From Pedobacter sp. MC2016-15 (GTDB lineage Bacteria > Bacteroidota > Bacteroidia > Sphingobacteriales > Sphingobacteriaceae): a stretch of DNA of 64,000 nt. Numbering within the stretch: the stretch's first letter is position 1; each line of letters opens with the position of its first letter. Both the position numbers and the translations under genes were made by a program. Under the pieces are notes generated by a model. That model did not search any database and was not told the DNA's origin. It was given only the letters and a program-made list of their open reading frames with translations. Shown here piece after piece: positions 18,268 to 28,176 of the stretch. The stretch is taken from NCBI RefSeq assembly GCF_026239695.1, contig NZ_JAPIVS010000008.1, positions 62,001-126,000 of the forward strand, in the 5' to 3' direction.

Positions 18268-18279
18268 TATTCGTGCATT

Positions 18280-18996
18280 ATGAGAATAAATTTATACCTA
18301 ACACTATGTCTTCTCGTCTGCTGCATTTTGTTTTCCTGCTCTAAGGGAAGTCCGGTAGACGAGCCAGCATTTGGTGGTTTATTGTTAACACATTTCACTT
18401 TCGAAAAAATAGATGCTATTGCCGGCGATGATCAGAAAGCTCTGCTGCCAGGTAGTAATGTGAACTTAGTATCGGGTAAAAACCGGTTCAGATTTTATAA
18501 TAATGAGGTTTTACTATTGGATACCATGCTCAATGTCAAACCATTTGTGGTGACAAACTACTATGTATTCAAACCCGGGGATAGGGATCAGCTCAAAATT
18601 CTGGACAGGCAGTTCAACGGATTGGAACATGAGAGTTTGCCAGATTCGGGTTCAGTAAAATTCAGCCTTGCCAATTTAAATTACGCCTTACCTGACAAAG
18701 TCAATATTGTCCTGAGCACCATCACCTATGTAAATGGCATAGCAAGGGAAATACAGGCTGGTGAATTCCTGAATGTTTCCAGATCATTTTCATCCTTCCA
18801 AAAAGTTCTGATAGGAAAAGGTCAGATAGTGGGCTCGACGGAACTCATAAAAATCACGGTAAAGGACCTCAATCAGAATGTGATAGCTACTTCTTCGGTG
18901 ACATTTCCGGTCGGTCCGGGAAACCTATTGACAAGTTCCGTATTTCTCATCTATATCGGTGTCAATAATGCATCGACCATTTTGATGAGCAAATAG
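18280..18996 (+). CDS. lipoprotein of unknown function
   Basis: The start is taken at the ATG at 18280, which gives a clean lipoprotein signal (YLTLCLLVCCILFSCSKG); an upstream alternative would overlap the hairpin. The 238-residue mature chain is beta-rich and unknown to me (FGGLLLTHFTFEKIDAIAGD, GKNRFRFYNNEVLLLDT). It sits between the lipoprotein and the T9SS adhesin genes and may be part of their surface complex, by position only. Confidence 0.75.
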   Translation: MRINLYLTLCLLVCCILFSCSKGSPVDEPAFGGLLLTHFTFEKIDAIAGDDQKALLPGSNVNLVSGKNRFRFYNNEVLLLDTMLNVKPFVVTNYYVFKPGDRDQLKILDRQFNGLEHESLPDSGSVKFSLANLNYALPDKVNIVLSTITYVNGIAREIQAGEFLNVSRSFSSFQKVLIGKGQIVGSTELIKITVKDLNQNVIATSSVTFPVGPGNLLTSSVFLIYIGVNNASTILMSK

Positions 18997-19040
18997 ATTA
19001 TGCTTAATCCTTAGTCAATTAACGTACAAAAAATTTTCAA

Positions 19041-22000
19041 ATGAAAAATATTCTACTTTTTTTCTTAACTCTTTTCAGCATTTCAGTATTCGGTCAGACG
19101 AACATGGAAATGCAGATGATTATCTTCCCAAAATATATTGAGGGTGGTGCTGCTCAGGGGCGGGGTGGCATTCCCTATGTTTACAGGGCAAAAATAGCAG
19201 GTTTAAAACCAAACCTTACCTATAGGTACAATAATAAAATTGCAGTGGCTACCACGACTTCAGCCAGGGCACTTACTTATGTTTATCTCCTGCCGCCAGA
19301 GAACGCAGTGACCGATCCGGCTTTCCCGTCTAAAAATTATTATAGACCTCCGTCGAACACAAGCAGTAATGGTCCTCCGGCGGGGACGCTGATTTCTGAT
19401 TATGGAGAATTCAAAACAGATGCTACCGGAGCATATGAGGGTTGGTTTATCCAGGAAACAGTTGCTGGTCGCGCAGTGGGTTCTGCAGTATTACTCCGGA
19501 TAAATTTAAATGATCCTGAAAATACCGCAAACCTTGGTGCAATTGCTACTGTTGTCCATTCTCCTGCTGATCAGCCCCTGATTGTAACATCCATTCAGGG
19601 AGATGCAAATGATGGATTAGCTGAAAATTCATATGGTACAGCAATCAGAAGCACGAGCGTCGCTGGCGGTAAAGCAACAAATCTTGTTTTTTTATATGAT
19701 AATAAAGAAGGTACGGGCCGCCCGGTTTCGGGGACATTCCTTGAGGATGACGGTGTTACAAGTACCAGAGCTGAAGGTGGGACTATAGGTTATGCTCCTT
19801 TTTACTTCGATCAGGTGAATGGTGGCGACCGTACCTGGGGATCTATGATCTATAATACAGATGCAAAGGGTATCCGTCGTATCGAACAGCGTAGCCTCGA
19901 AACCGGAGAAGTGGTTGGATACAACACTTCGGAAGATGGTTCATGGCCTGATGGTTTACATCAGGGGCAAACAGTTTCTACAGTAAATATAAAACTAGGT
20001 TCTGGTACAGACGGGCTGGAGGCGATCGTGATTGATGGTTCGAAAGTAACGTTAGCACCCGTATTATCTTCGCAAACGGTAACTTTTACAAATACCTTCC
20101 CTGCGACATTTAAGGTAGGGGATCCTGATTTTACGTTGTCTGCAAGCAGTACAGCAGGTTTAACTGCCTTTCAATACACTGCTGCTCCTGCTGGAATACT
20201 TGAAATTACTGGCAGCAATGTAAAAATTGTGGGCGCAGGAACAGCTGTAATTACGGTTACTGAACCGGGAAATGCCAGTACCAGTCCGGGAACAGCTACG
20301 AAAAGCATCGCCGTGGAGGGAGCGCCACAGGCGATCAGTGGACTTTTACCTACCTACGCAGCAACGTATGGTGATCCCAATTTAGTGTTGTCCGCTACCG
20401 GCGGAGCAAGTGGTAATGCTGTTGTTTATACTTCTGATAATCCGGCAATCGCAGAGATAACTGAAGGTAATCAGGTGGTGTTTAAAAAAGCAGGTACTGT
20501 TGTGATCAGGGCTACGCAGGCTGGAAATGCTGTTTATTCTCCTGCACCAGAAGTTACAACCAGCCTCAGCATTGCAAAAGCCAGCCTAGATGTGATCGCT
20601 GAAAACAAGACAAAAACACAGGGGGCTCAAAATCCCGTTGCTACTTATGTCTTCGGCCCCTTCAAAGGTAATGACGATGTAAGTGCTGTGACCGGAACTC
20701 CCGTGCTAACCATTATGGCAGATGCCAGCACAAGGCCGGGAGTGTACGACATCGCTGTGGATGTCTTTGGAATGACCTCAGAGAAATATACTTTCAATCC
20801 TGTCAGGGGAAGCTTAACTATTGTAGCAAAAATCGATCAGATCATCAGCTTTACAAACTTTCCACCTGCGGCAACATATGGTTCCCAGGCTTTGCCTTTT
20901 CAGGCGAGTAGTAATTCTCCGAACGAGATTACCTTTGCCACAAGTGATGCCAATTTGGCAACCGTAGAAAAGAATGCACTTGGGGAATGGGCAGTAAGTA
21001 TTAAAGGTGCGGGTGAAGCTGATATTACAGCATCACAGGCTGAAGATGCCGAATATGCTGCGGGGTCTGCTGTACAGCATATTAGCGTGGCAAGGGCTCC
21101 GCTAACAGTGATTGCAGAAGATAAAGCCAAACTTACAGGTGAAGCGGATCCTGCTTTTACGGTGCGTTATGAAGGTTTTGTCAATAATGAAGGTCCGGCC
21201 AGCCTCAGTGGTAATCTTTCATTTAACAAGCAGGCTGATGTTGCCAATTTCCTGATCGTTCCTTCGGGACTCAGTGCTGCTAACTATACCATCACCTATG
21301 TTAATGGAAAGCTCAGCGAGGGTAACGTCGCTTTTGCAAATTTACATAAGGTTTATGGTGATGCGGATTTTAACCCGGGTGCCAGAAGTTTGTCCGGAAT
21401 TACGCCTACCTATACCATCGCAGACCCGACTATCGCGATACAAAGTGCTGGTATTGTTCATATCCTGAAAGCAGGCAGCACAACGATTACGGCAAACTTT
21501 GGTCCCGGAGAAACGGCGGTAGCACAGCTGACCATTGATCAGAAAATGGTGACTGTTACGCCGGATGCGCAGACAAGAATTTATGCGCAGCAGAATCCTG
21601 AATTGACGGTAAGATACGATGGCCTGGTCAATGGGGAATCTGATTTCGTCTTTACCAATAAACCCAATGTATCTACAACTGCTACAGCAGCCTCATCAGT
21701 GGCGAAATATGCAATCACTGCATCAGGTGCGACCGCCGCAAATTATCAGTTTACTTACCTGCCTGGTGTATTGACAATCACCCCGGCGGCCTTAATGGTA
21801 AAAGCTGAGGACAAAACTAAATTATACGGGCAGGCAAACCCGGAATTCACATTAAGTTATGCGGGACTTGCCGCGCAGGATGACCCTGCAAGCCTGAACC
21901 TGCAGACAGCACTGGCAACGACTGCTACGGAGGCTTCGAAGGTTGAGCTATATCCAATTACTGTGACAGGCATAGCAAATACCACCAACTATGCTGTTTC

Positions 22001-23795
22001 CTATACCAATGGTATACTATCGGTAACGCCAGCCTCACTGAATATTAAAGCAAATGATCTTGAAAGGGCGCAGGGCCAACCCAATCCGGTATTTACCTTT
22101 ACTTATACTGGTTTTGTAAACGGAGATCTGGCATCCGGGCTGACTACAGCTCCAATAGGCAGTACAACCGCTATACAGAGTTCGGTGAAGGGAGTTTATC
22201 CGATAACAGTAACCGGTGCCACATCACCTAACTATGCAATCAACTATACCGATGGGCAGTTATTTGTAAAAGGAGTTCAGACTATTGTCTATAATGACCT
22301 GCCAGCTGTAGCTTATGGAGAGGCACCTTTTACCCCTGGAGCTTCTTCAGAAACAGGTTTGCTGCCAACATTCAGTTCAGATAATCTGAACGTCGCCATC
22401 ATTGAAAATGGAAGAGTAAAAATTATCTCAGCCGGTACTGCCAATATCAGTGCGACTTTTCCGGGGACAAGTGATTTTGTTGCCTTGACAGTGACGAAAC
22501 CTTTAATTGTCACCAAAAGAACGCTTATTGTCAGGGCAGACAGCAAGTCGAAGACTTATGGTCAGGCTAATCCTGCACTGACTGCTTCATATGAGGGCTT
22601 TGTCAACGGCGAAACCGTATCTACAGCACTTTCTGCTCAGGCAATCCTGACTACTGCCGCCACACCTTTATCATCAGCAGGAACCTACCCGATTACAGGT
22701 ACTGCAGCTTCTGCACAGAATTATAATCTGGTGTATGAAGCAGGTGTACTGACAGTAAATAAAGCGACGCTGACTGTTAGTGCAGATAATAAGTCGAGAG
22801 CTTTTGGTCTGGAGAACCCTGTTTTTACCTTTAGGTACAGCGGATTTGTAAATGCAGAAAATGAATCTGTAATTCAGATTGCACCTCTGGCTACTGTTAC
22901 GGCGGTGACAGATTCTCCGGCGGGTACTTACCCCATTACACTTTCTGGAGGAGCAGATGAGAACTATTCCTTCACCTATATAAATGGTATCTTAAATATA
23001 GTTTCCACAACAAGAACACTGGTCATGAATGCCTTGCCGGTAAAATCCGTAGGAGACCCTGATTTTGTACCTGTGGTAACATTGAGCAGCGGCGAAACAC
23101 CTGTCTTTACAAGTTCCGATGCTGCAGTAGCATCTATTGTAGACAATAAAATCCATGTCATCGCTGCAGGTAATGTGACGATTACTGCTACCGCTCCGGA
23201 TAATATCAGCTATTCAAGTAAACCAACTGCCAGTCAGCTGTTGGTAGTGAATAAAGTAAATCAGACTATCACCTTTGAAAGTATTCCGGCGCTGAAAACA
23301 AATGGTACCTATACACTCAAAGCAACAGCAAGTTCAGGATTGCCGGTAACATTTACTGTTTCTGAACCCTCTCGTCTGACATTAACCAATGGAGAGATCA
23401 AAGCTATGCGCATTGGCAGCGTGGAGGTATCTGCAACACAGGCCGGGAATAACCAGTATGCGGCAGCAAAAATCGTAGTCCGCCAGGTGGTCATTACCGA
23501 TGCTGATGGGGATGTGCTCAAAGTTCATCCTGCATTATCCCTCAATGGAGATGGACTGAATGATTTCCTCACTATTGACGGTATCAAAGATTATCCCCTG
23601 AATAAGGTAACGATTATTAACCGGACTGGTATCAAAGTATTTGATATCGAGAATTATGATAATGATCAGAACGTGTTTACGGGTAAGTCTAAGTCTGGAA
23701 CACTGCTGCCTCAGGGTACATATTTCGCATTGGTGGAATATAATGACGACAGCAAGGTGAAACGTAAAACAGGTTATTTTATTCTTAAATACTAA
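19041..23795 (+). CDS. giant T9SS-secreted adhesin-like protein with MBG repeats and type B sorting domain
   Basis: The 1584-residue protein has a Sec signal (FLTLFSISVFGQ) and an N-terminal domain of about 320 residues of unknown fold. Then come alternating Ig-like modules and seven MBG-type repeats, each beginning like VIAENKTKTQGAQNP, VTPDAQTRIYAQQNP or VRADSKSKTYGQANP and continuing with a YxGFVNGE-type strand. The last 90 residues are a gliding-motility-type C-terminal domain (ALSLNGDGLNDFLTIDGI, NRTGIKVFDI, LPQGTYFALVEY), the type B signal for T9SS. It should be exported across the outer membrane and may attach to the cell. The PorP/SprF gene follows after five bases. Confidence 0.93.
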   Translation: MKNILLFFLTLFSISVFGQTNMEMQMIIFPKYIEGGAAQGRGGIPYVYRAKIAGLKPNLTYRYNNKIAVATTTSARALTYVYLLPPENAVTDPAFPSKNYYRPPSNTSSNGPPAGTLISDYGEFKTDATGAYEGWFIQETVAGRAVGSAVLLRINLNDPENTANLGAIATVVHSPADQPLIVTSIQGDANDGLAENSYGTAIRSTSVAGGKATNLVFLYDNKEGTGRPVSGTFLEDDGVTSTRAEGGTIGYAPFYFDQVNGGDRTWGSMIYNTDAKGIRRIEQRSLETGEVVGYNTSEDGSWPDGLHQGQTVSTVNIKLGSGTDGLEAIVIDGSKVTLAPVLSSQTVTFTNTFPATFKVGDPDFTLSASSTAGLTAFQYTAAPAGILEITGSNVKIVGAGTAVITVTEPGNASTSPGTATKSIAVEGAPQAISGLLPTYAATYGDPNLVLSATGGASGNAVVYTSDNPAIAEITEGNQVVFKKAGTVVIRATQAGNAVYSPAPEVTTSLSIAKASLDVIAENKTKTQGAQNPVATYVFGPFKGNDDVSAVTGTPVLTIMADASTRPGVYDIAVDVFGMTSEKYTFNPVRGSLTIVAKIDQIISFTNFPPAATYGSQALPFQASSNSPNEITFATSDANLATVEKNALGEWAVSIKGAGEADITASQAEDAEYAAGSAVQHISVARAPLTVIAEDKAKLTGEADPAFTVRYEGFVNNEGPASLSGNLSFNKQADVANFLIVPSGLSAANYTITYVNGKLSEGNVAFANLHKVYGDADFNPGARSLSGITPTYTIADPTIAIQSAGIVHILKAGSTTITANFGPGETAVAQLTIDQKMVTVTPDAQTRIYAQQNPELTVRYDGLVNGESDFVFTNKPNVSTTATAASSVAKYAITASGATAANYQFTYLPGVLTITPAALMVKAEDKTKLYGQANPEFTLSYAGLAAQDDPASLNLQTALATTATEASKVELYPITVTGIANTTNYAVSYTNGILSVTPASLNIKANDLERAQGQPNPVFTFTYTGFVNGDLASGLTTAPIGSTTAIQSSVKGVYPITVTGATSPNYAINYTDGQLFVKGVQTIVYNDLPAVAYGEAPFTPGASSETGLLPTFSSDNLNVAIIENGRVKIISAGTANISATFPGTSDFVALTVTKPLIVTKRTLIVRADSKSKTYGQANPALTASYEGFVNGETVSTALSAQAILTTAATPLSSAGTYPITGTAASAQNYNLVYEAGVLTVNKATLTVSADNKSRAFGLENPVFTFRYSGFVNAENESVIQIAPLATVTAVTDSPAGTYPITLSGGADENYSFTYINGILNIVSTTRTLVMNALPVKSVGDPDFVPVVTLSSGETPVFTSSDAAVASIVDNKIHVIAAGNVTITATAPDNISYSSKPTASQLLVVNKVNQTITFESIPALKTNGTYTLKATASSGLPVTFTVSEPSRLTLTNGEIKAMRIGSVEVSATQAGNNQYAAAKIVVRQVVITDADGDVLKVHPALSLNGDGLNDFLTIDGIKDYPLNKVTIINRTGIKVFDIENYDNDQNVFTGKSKSGTLLPQGTYFALVEYNDDSKVKRKTGYFILKY

Positions 23796-23800
23796 TTCAA

Positions 23801-24712
23801 ATGAAACTATTTAAATCGGCGCTGCTTACTGGTGTTATGCTCATGATCAATATGGTCGGCCGGGCACAGCAGGCCACTTCATATACACAATATTCAGATA
23901 ACCAGGTTCCTTTTAACTCCACCTATTCACTATTGGATAAAGCCGGGTCCGTCAACATGAACAGCAGAAAACAGTGGGCAGGCATCGAGGGGGCGCCCTA
24001 TACTTTTCAGTTGAATGGTAGTTTGCCCATTGAAAGCATCAATGGTGCAGGGGGCTTGTCAGTTACTTATGATAAGTTTAATATTGAAAAACTGACGGAA
24101 GTTTCTGCATTTTTTGCAAAGGCAGTACAGCTGTCTGAAAGTAATTTCTTTGCAGCTTCATTTAATGCGGGATTCAGAAATTACAGGGCCACCTACTCTG
24201 AAGTCGATGGAAATGACCCAAGTTTCAGGGATGATATCCGGGAAACCGTAGGGACTGTAGGATTGGGATTGATGTTATATAGCCCTGAAAAATATTACAT
24301 TGGTGCTTCCATTCCACGCCTGAGTATCCGTAGTCTGGGCAGTGCATCAGCAGAAGACCGCCGTAACTATAGCAATACCTATTATTTTAGTGGGGCTTAT
24401 CTGTTTACTTTACATGAGGATGTTAAACTGAAACCGGCAACAATGGTCTCCTACAGCCGTGCCTTTGATACCCAGGCAGACGTTTCTGCAACGGTGTATT
24501 TAAAAGACAGATTTGGGATTGGAGCAAACTATAGAACAACGGATGAGATTGCCGGCATATTATCTGTAACCCTGAACAATAATATCAGGATAGGCTACAG
24601 TTATCAGACCGGATTTGGAAATGATAATATTGGAAGAGTGAGCAACGGTTCGCATGAAGTGTCAGTAGGCTTCCGTTTCGGCAAAACGAATATCCTGCCA
24701 AAGCTGCTATAA
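23801..24712 (+). CDS. PorP/SprF-family T9SS outer-membrane protein
   Basis: The 303-residue protein has a signal peptide (LMINMVGRAQQ) and the family pattern: YTQYSDNQVPFNSTYSLLDK, RKQWAGIEGAPYTFQLN, a GLGLMLYSPEKYYIGASIPR segment and repeated amphipathic strands of a beta-barrel, ending NGSHEVSVGFRFG. SprF-like proteins are needed for secretion or surface retention of a specific type-B-sorted partner, normally encoded next door. Here the partner is the adhesin ending five bases upstream. Confidence 0.93.
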   Translation: MKLFKSALLTGVMLMINMVGRAQQATSYTQYSDNQVPFNSTYSLLDKAGSVNMNSRKQWAGIEGAPYTFQLNGSLPIESINGAGGLSVTYDKFNIEKLTEVSAFFAKAVQLSESNFFAASFNAGFRNYRATYSEVDGNDPSFRDDIRETVGTVGLGLMLYSPEKYYIGASIPRLSIRSLGSASAEDRRNYSNTYYFSGAYLFTLHEDVKLKPATMVSYSRAFDTQADVSATVYLKDRFGIGANYRTTDEIAGILSVTLNNNIRIGYSYQTGFGNDNIGRVSNGSHEVSVGFRFGKTNILPKLL

Positions 24713-24725
24713 TATAAGTATAGCG

Positions 24726-24761
24726 ATTAGCTAATGTTGTCATCAGACAGCATTAGCTAAT
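24726..24761. terminator. bidirectional hairpin terminator
   Basis: A 16 bp stem with one G-T wobble (left arm centred on AGCTAATGTTGTC, right arm GACAGCATTAGCT) and the loop ATCA lies between the PorP/SprF stop and the UBP-finger stop. It closes both converging units. Confidence 0.75.
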
Positions 24762-24763
24762 GC

Positions 24764-25036
24764 TTAATATTCTACCATTTCTTCGTCAATGTAACACCAC
24801 AACCATCTTTCTCCCGGTTGTGCTGAGGCAATCACGGGATGCTGGGTCTTTCTGAAATGCTTTGTCATATGAGTCTGAGGACTCTGATCACAGCATAAAG
24901 TAACTCCACAGGTCTGACATGTACGTAAGTGTACCCAAAGAGAGCCTGTTTTTACACATTCTTCACAGACATTCTCATTACTAAGCTGAACGGAAGTAAT
25001 TGAACTCAGGTGAGAGCATAGGTTTTGATCACTCAT
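24764..25036 (-). CDS. UBP-type zinc finger protein
   Basis: The 90-residue protein carries a Cys/His set typical of the ZnF-UBP fold: CSH near the N-terminus, NVCEECVKTG, HLRTCQTCGVTLCCD, HMTKHFRKTQHPVIAS and the closing WLWCYIDEEMVEY. In eukaryotes this fold binds the C-terminus of ubiquitin; bacterial copies are short stand-alone proteins of unknown role. It is monocistronic, between two terminator or spacer regions. Confidence 0.88.
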   Translation of the reverse strand: MSDQNLCSHLSSITSVQLSNENVCEECVKTGSLWVHLRTCQTCGVTLCCDQSPQTHMTKHFRKTQHPVIASAQPGERWLWCYIDEEMVEY

Positions 25037-25377
25037 AATTTATCGATTTGTCTTATAAATATACAGCAATAGCATTTGTTTCCAATATAAATTACCACTT
25101 AAACGGAACCACTCCGGAATTTTTATTCAACGGTGACATATGGATAAAAACGCGTAAACATATGTTTTTCTTCATTTGACCAGTGAAATTCTGCTGTTAT
25201 TGAATTGTTTGTAGGATTTTATTGTTGAATTTTGTTTATTTTTTGATTATAATATCAATAAGTAACGGAATTTTGTATTATTTGCGTTGTTTTGTCACTT
25301 AAATAGATCAAATTATCAATATTGTGATATTATAAATTTATTTTTAGCTAAATTTATAAGAATAACTCTCAGATATT
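25037..25377 (+). promoter_or_regulatory. control region of the Tat/Tat/Hint operon
   Basis: This 340 bp gap is AT-rich and has no ORF. It holds TATCA-N6-TGATA (25314-25329), a palindrome centred about 55 bp before the start at 25378, which could be an operator. TATTATTTGCG (about 25277) resembles a -7 box with one extra base. It also carries the promoter of the divergent UBP-finger gene. Confidence 0.4.
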
Positions 25378-26970
25378 TTGAAATCTTTAACCAGACGCGA
25401 TTTTCTCAGTAAAAGCACTATGCTCGCGGGCAGTGCTTATCCTGCAATGCTGGCCTTAGGCTTAATGAAAACAGTACCAGCTCACGCATTTGATCTTGAA
25501 AGAAAACCAAACGGAAAAAAGGTAATCATCTTAGGTGCCGGATTAGCCGGAATGACTGCTGCCTATGAGCTCAATAAGTTAGGATATCAGTGCACAGTAC
25601 TCGAAGCAAGAGAAAGAACAGGAGGTAGATGCTGGAGCATCAGAAATAATTCCAGTCATACAGAAACCGACCGTCCTCCAGTCACTGCCAGATTTGATGA
25701 AGGACTTTATTTTAATGCGGGACCATCGCGCATTCCGCATAATCATGAACTTACTCTTCACTATTGTAAAGAACTGGGTGTTCCCATCCAGGTATACAAC
25801 AACGTGAATGAGAGTGCCTATTTTTTTGCAGAAGGCAAGGGGACTTTGTCCAACAAAAAAGTCCGTAACCGTGAGGTTCACAATGATGTCAGAGGTTATA
25901 TGGCAGAAATGCTGGCTAAAAGTATGGATCATGGAAATCTGGATGCTCCTTTTACCAAAGAAGATAGTCAGAAGGTTATAGAATACCTGATGGCCGAAGG
26001 GGGGCTTGATGCAGATAAGTTGTATAAAGCATCAGCACGCAGGGGTTATATTGAATCGCCTGGAGCAGGCGATAAGCCGGGAAGGATTGCTGATCCACAT
26101 AAACTAGCAGATATTCTGCATTCGGGCTTAATGGATCCGGATTTTTACAATGTTGCAGAGTATACTCATGAACTGCAGATGACCATGTTTCAGGCAGTTG
26201 GCGGCATGGACAGGATCGCCACGGCATTGGAAAAAAAGATTGCCCCCATGATCAAAAAGGGAGCGGAGGTTACCCAAATTCATAATGTAACTGAGGGTGT
26301 AAAAATAACCTATAAGGATCAGGCTGGTACTCAGGAAATGCAAGCCGACCTTTGTATCTGCACCATTCCATTACCTGTGTTAAGTAATCTTGATACGAAT
26401 TTCTCATCTGATGTGAGCAGGGCTATTGATTATATCGCCTATAATCAGACGGGCAAGATCGGGCTGCAGTTTAAACGTCGTTTCTGGGAAGAGGATGAGC
26501 ATATTTATGGCGGCATCACCCATACCAATAACGAGCTTACCCAAATATTTTATCCTTCAAATGACTATCTGGATAAGAAAGGTATCCTGATAGGATATTA
26601 TAATTTTAACGAGAAGGCGCAGCAGGTGGCTGAACTCAGTTATGCCGACCGTGAAAAGCTGGCTTTGCAAAAGGGAAGACTTATTCATCCGCAGTACGAT
26701 CAGGAGTTTGAGCGGTCATTCTCAGTGAGCTGGCATAAAACGAAATACAATATGGGAGGCTGGGCTGTTTACACCAGTGAAACGCGTAAAAATGCTTACC
26801 CCGCTTTATCTAAACCTGATGGTCATATTTATTTTGCGGGCGAGCATCTGACCTACCTGAACGCCTGGATGGCCGGAGCATTTGAATCGGCGAGAAGTGT
26901 CGTGGCAAGTATTTATGGCCGGATAACAGAGGCACAAATCGCATACCCTACCAAATCAACCAAAGGATAA
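25378..26970 (+). CDS. Tat-exported FAD-dependent amine oxidase (flavin monoamine/L-amino-acid oxidase family)
   Basis: The start is the TTG at 25378: it is the only candidate that keeps the twin-arginine motif LTRRDFLSKS, whereas the first ATG comes after it. The Rossmann FAD site reads KVIILGAGLAGMTAAYEL then EARERTGGRCWS, and the flavin-binding C-terminus HIYFAGEHLTY and WMAGAFESARS. The family oxidises amines or amino acids to imines with release of hydrogen peroxide; the substrate here is unknown. Tat export suggests folding with FAD in the cytoplasm first. It is first in a tight three-gene operon with an exported aminotransferase and a Hint protein. Confidence 0.9.
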   Translation: MKSLTRRDFLSKSTMLAGSAYPAMLALGLMKTVPAHAFDLERKPNGKKVIILGAGLAGMTAAYELNKLGYQCTVLEARERTGGRCWSIRNNSSHTETDRPPVTARFDEGLYFNAGPSRIPHNHELTLHYCKELGVPIQVYNNVNESAYFFAEGKGTLSNKKVRNREVHNDVRGYMAEMLAKSMDHGNLDAPFTKEDSQKVIEYLMAEGGLDADKLYKASARRGYIESPGAGDKPGRIADPHKLADILHSGLMDPDFYNVAEYTHELQMTMFQAVGGMDRIATALEKKIAPMIKKGAEVTQIHNVTEGVKITYKDQAGTQEMQADLCICTIPLPVLSNLDTNFSSDVSRAIDYIAYNQTGKIGLQFKRRFWEEDEHIYGGITHTNNELTQIFYPSNDYLDKKGILIGYYNFNEKAQQVAELSYADREKLALQKGRLIHPQYDQEFERSFSVSWHKTKYNMGGWAVYTSETRKNAYPALSKPDGHIYFAGEHLTYLNAWMAGAFESARSVVASIYGRITEAQIAYPTKSTKG

Positions 26971-26990
26971 ATTACTTTAAACTCTCAACC

Positions 26991-28163
26991 ATGGCAAACT
27001 CAATCAACCGACGCAGCTGGATTAAATCCACAGCTATACTGGCCGGAGGCACGGCCTTTTTCTCAGGAGCAATTACCAAGCTCGCAGCGATGCCCAAAAA
27101 GATACAGCAATCGGTTCTGAATGACCGGTTTGCAGATAAAGCTGCCGTACTGAATTCGCCCCCGGTGATGAAGGCCCGATTGTTGGCAAATGAAAATCCA
27201 TTTGGACCTTCAGCAACAGTAAAAAAAGCTATCCAGCAATCTCTGGATTCCAGCTATCAATACCCATTCATGCACATGAAAGAACTGACAGGTAAGATTG
27301 CTGCTTACGAAGGTGTCCAGGAATCAAATCTGCTAATGGATGCAGGCTCATCTCCTATACTGCTTGCCTCAGCAATGTTCTATGGAAAAGGAGGAGCAGA
27401 AATTATCACTGCAGATCCATCCTACAACAGCCTGCCTTCGGATGCAGCAGCACTGGGTGCAACATGGGTAAAAGTACCTCTAACGGCAGATTATAAACTG
27501 GATCTGGATGCTATGGAAGCAAAAATTACCGCTAAGACGGGACTTGTATATATCTGCAATCCAAATAATCCTACAGGTACAGTTCTGGACACGGAAAAAC
27601 TAAAAGCTTTTTGCGAGCGCGTCAGCAAGAAAGTTCCCGTATTTGTAGATGAAGCCTATATCGATTACCTGCCTGATCCACAGGCGGCAAGTATGATCAG
27701 CCTGGTGAAGGCAGGTCACAATATTATTGTTGCCAGAACATTCTCCAAACTTTATGGCTTTGCCGGCTTGCGCTGCGGATATGTGATTGCACAGCCTGAA
27801 GCGGTTAAAGACCTCATGAAATATTCCGTAGGAAATATGAGTATATCTGCACCTACAGTCGCTGCCGCCATAGCGGGCTATCAGGAAAAAGCCTTTTTAC
27901 AGGATGCATTGAAGAAGACCCTGGCTTCCAAAGAATTTCTTTATACGGTACTCAAGAAGGAAGGATATGATTACATCCCTTCTTCAGCTAATTTCGTTAT
28001 GTTCCAGATCAGAATGGAGGGTTCCCGTTTTGCTTCAGAAATGTCTAACAGAGGTGTGGGTGTCCGCTTCTGGAAGTTCAACGACAAAGACTGGTGTCGT
28101 GTCAGTATTGGCACAATGGAAGAAATGCAGCTCTTTGCCGATGCGTTTAAACAGATATCATAA
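26991..28163 (+). CDS. Tat-exported class I/II PLP aminotransferase (histidinol-phosphate aminotransferase-like)
   Basis: The 390-residue protein has a twin-arginine leader (INRRSWIKSTAILAGG). The fold-type I core shows LLANENPFGPS, SPILLASAMF, ICNPNNPTGTVLD, FVDEAYIDYLP with D220, and ARTFSKLYGFAGLRCGY with K253 as the PLP lysine. It resembles HisC but is exported, so a role in histidine synthesis is unlikely. It lies 20 bases after the amine oxidase and 13 bases before the Hint gene. The two exported enzymes could act on the same amino-acid-like substrate outside the cytoplasm, which is inference. Confidence 0.9.
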   Translation: MANSINRRSWIKSTAILAGGTAFFSGAITKLAAMPKKIQQSVLNDRFADKAAVLNSPPVMKARLLANENPFGPSATVKKAIQQSLDSSYQYPFMHMKELTGKIAAYEGVQESNLLMDAGSSPILLASAMFYGKGGAEIITADPSYNSLPSDAAALGATWVKVPLTADYKLDLDAMEAKITAKTGLVYICNPNNPTGTVLDTEKLKAFCERVSKKVPVFVDEAYIDYLPDPQAASMISLVKAGHNIIVARTFSKLYGFAGLRCGYVIAQPEAVKDLMKYSVGNMSISAPTVAAAIAGYQEKAFLQDALKKTLASKEFLYTVLKKEGYDYIPSSANFVMFQIRMEGSRFASEMSNRGVGVRFWKFNDKDWCRVSIGTMEEMQLFADAFKQIS

Positions 28164-28176
28164 TTCATCAAATCAT

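Noticed and set aside
19041-23795. Repeats in the adhesin gene as a DNA repeat array or CRISPR
   Set aside because: The repeats are protein-level MBG and Ig-like modules with diverged DNA, and no short identical repeat/spacer pattern exists.
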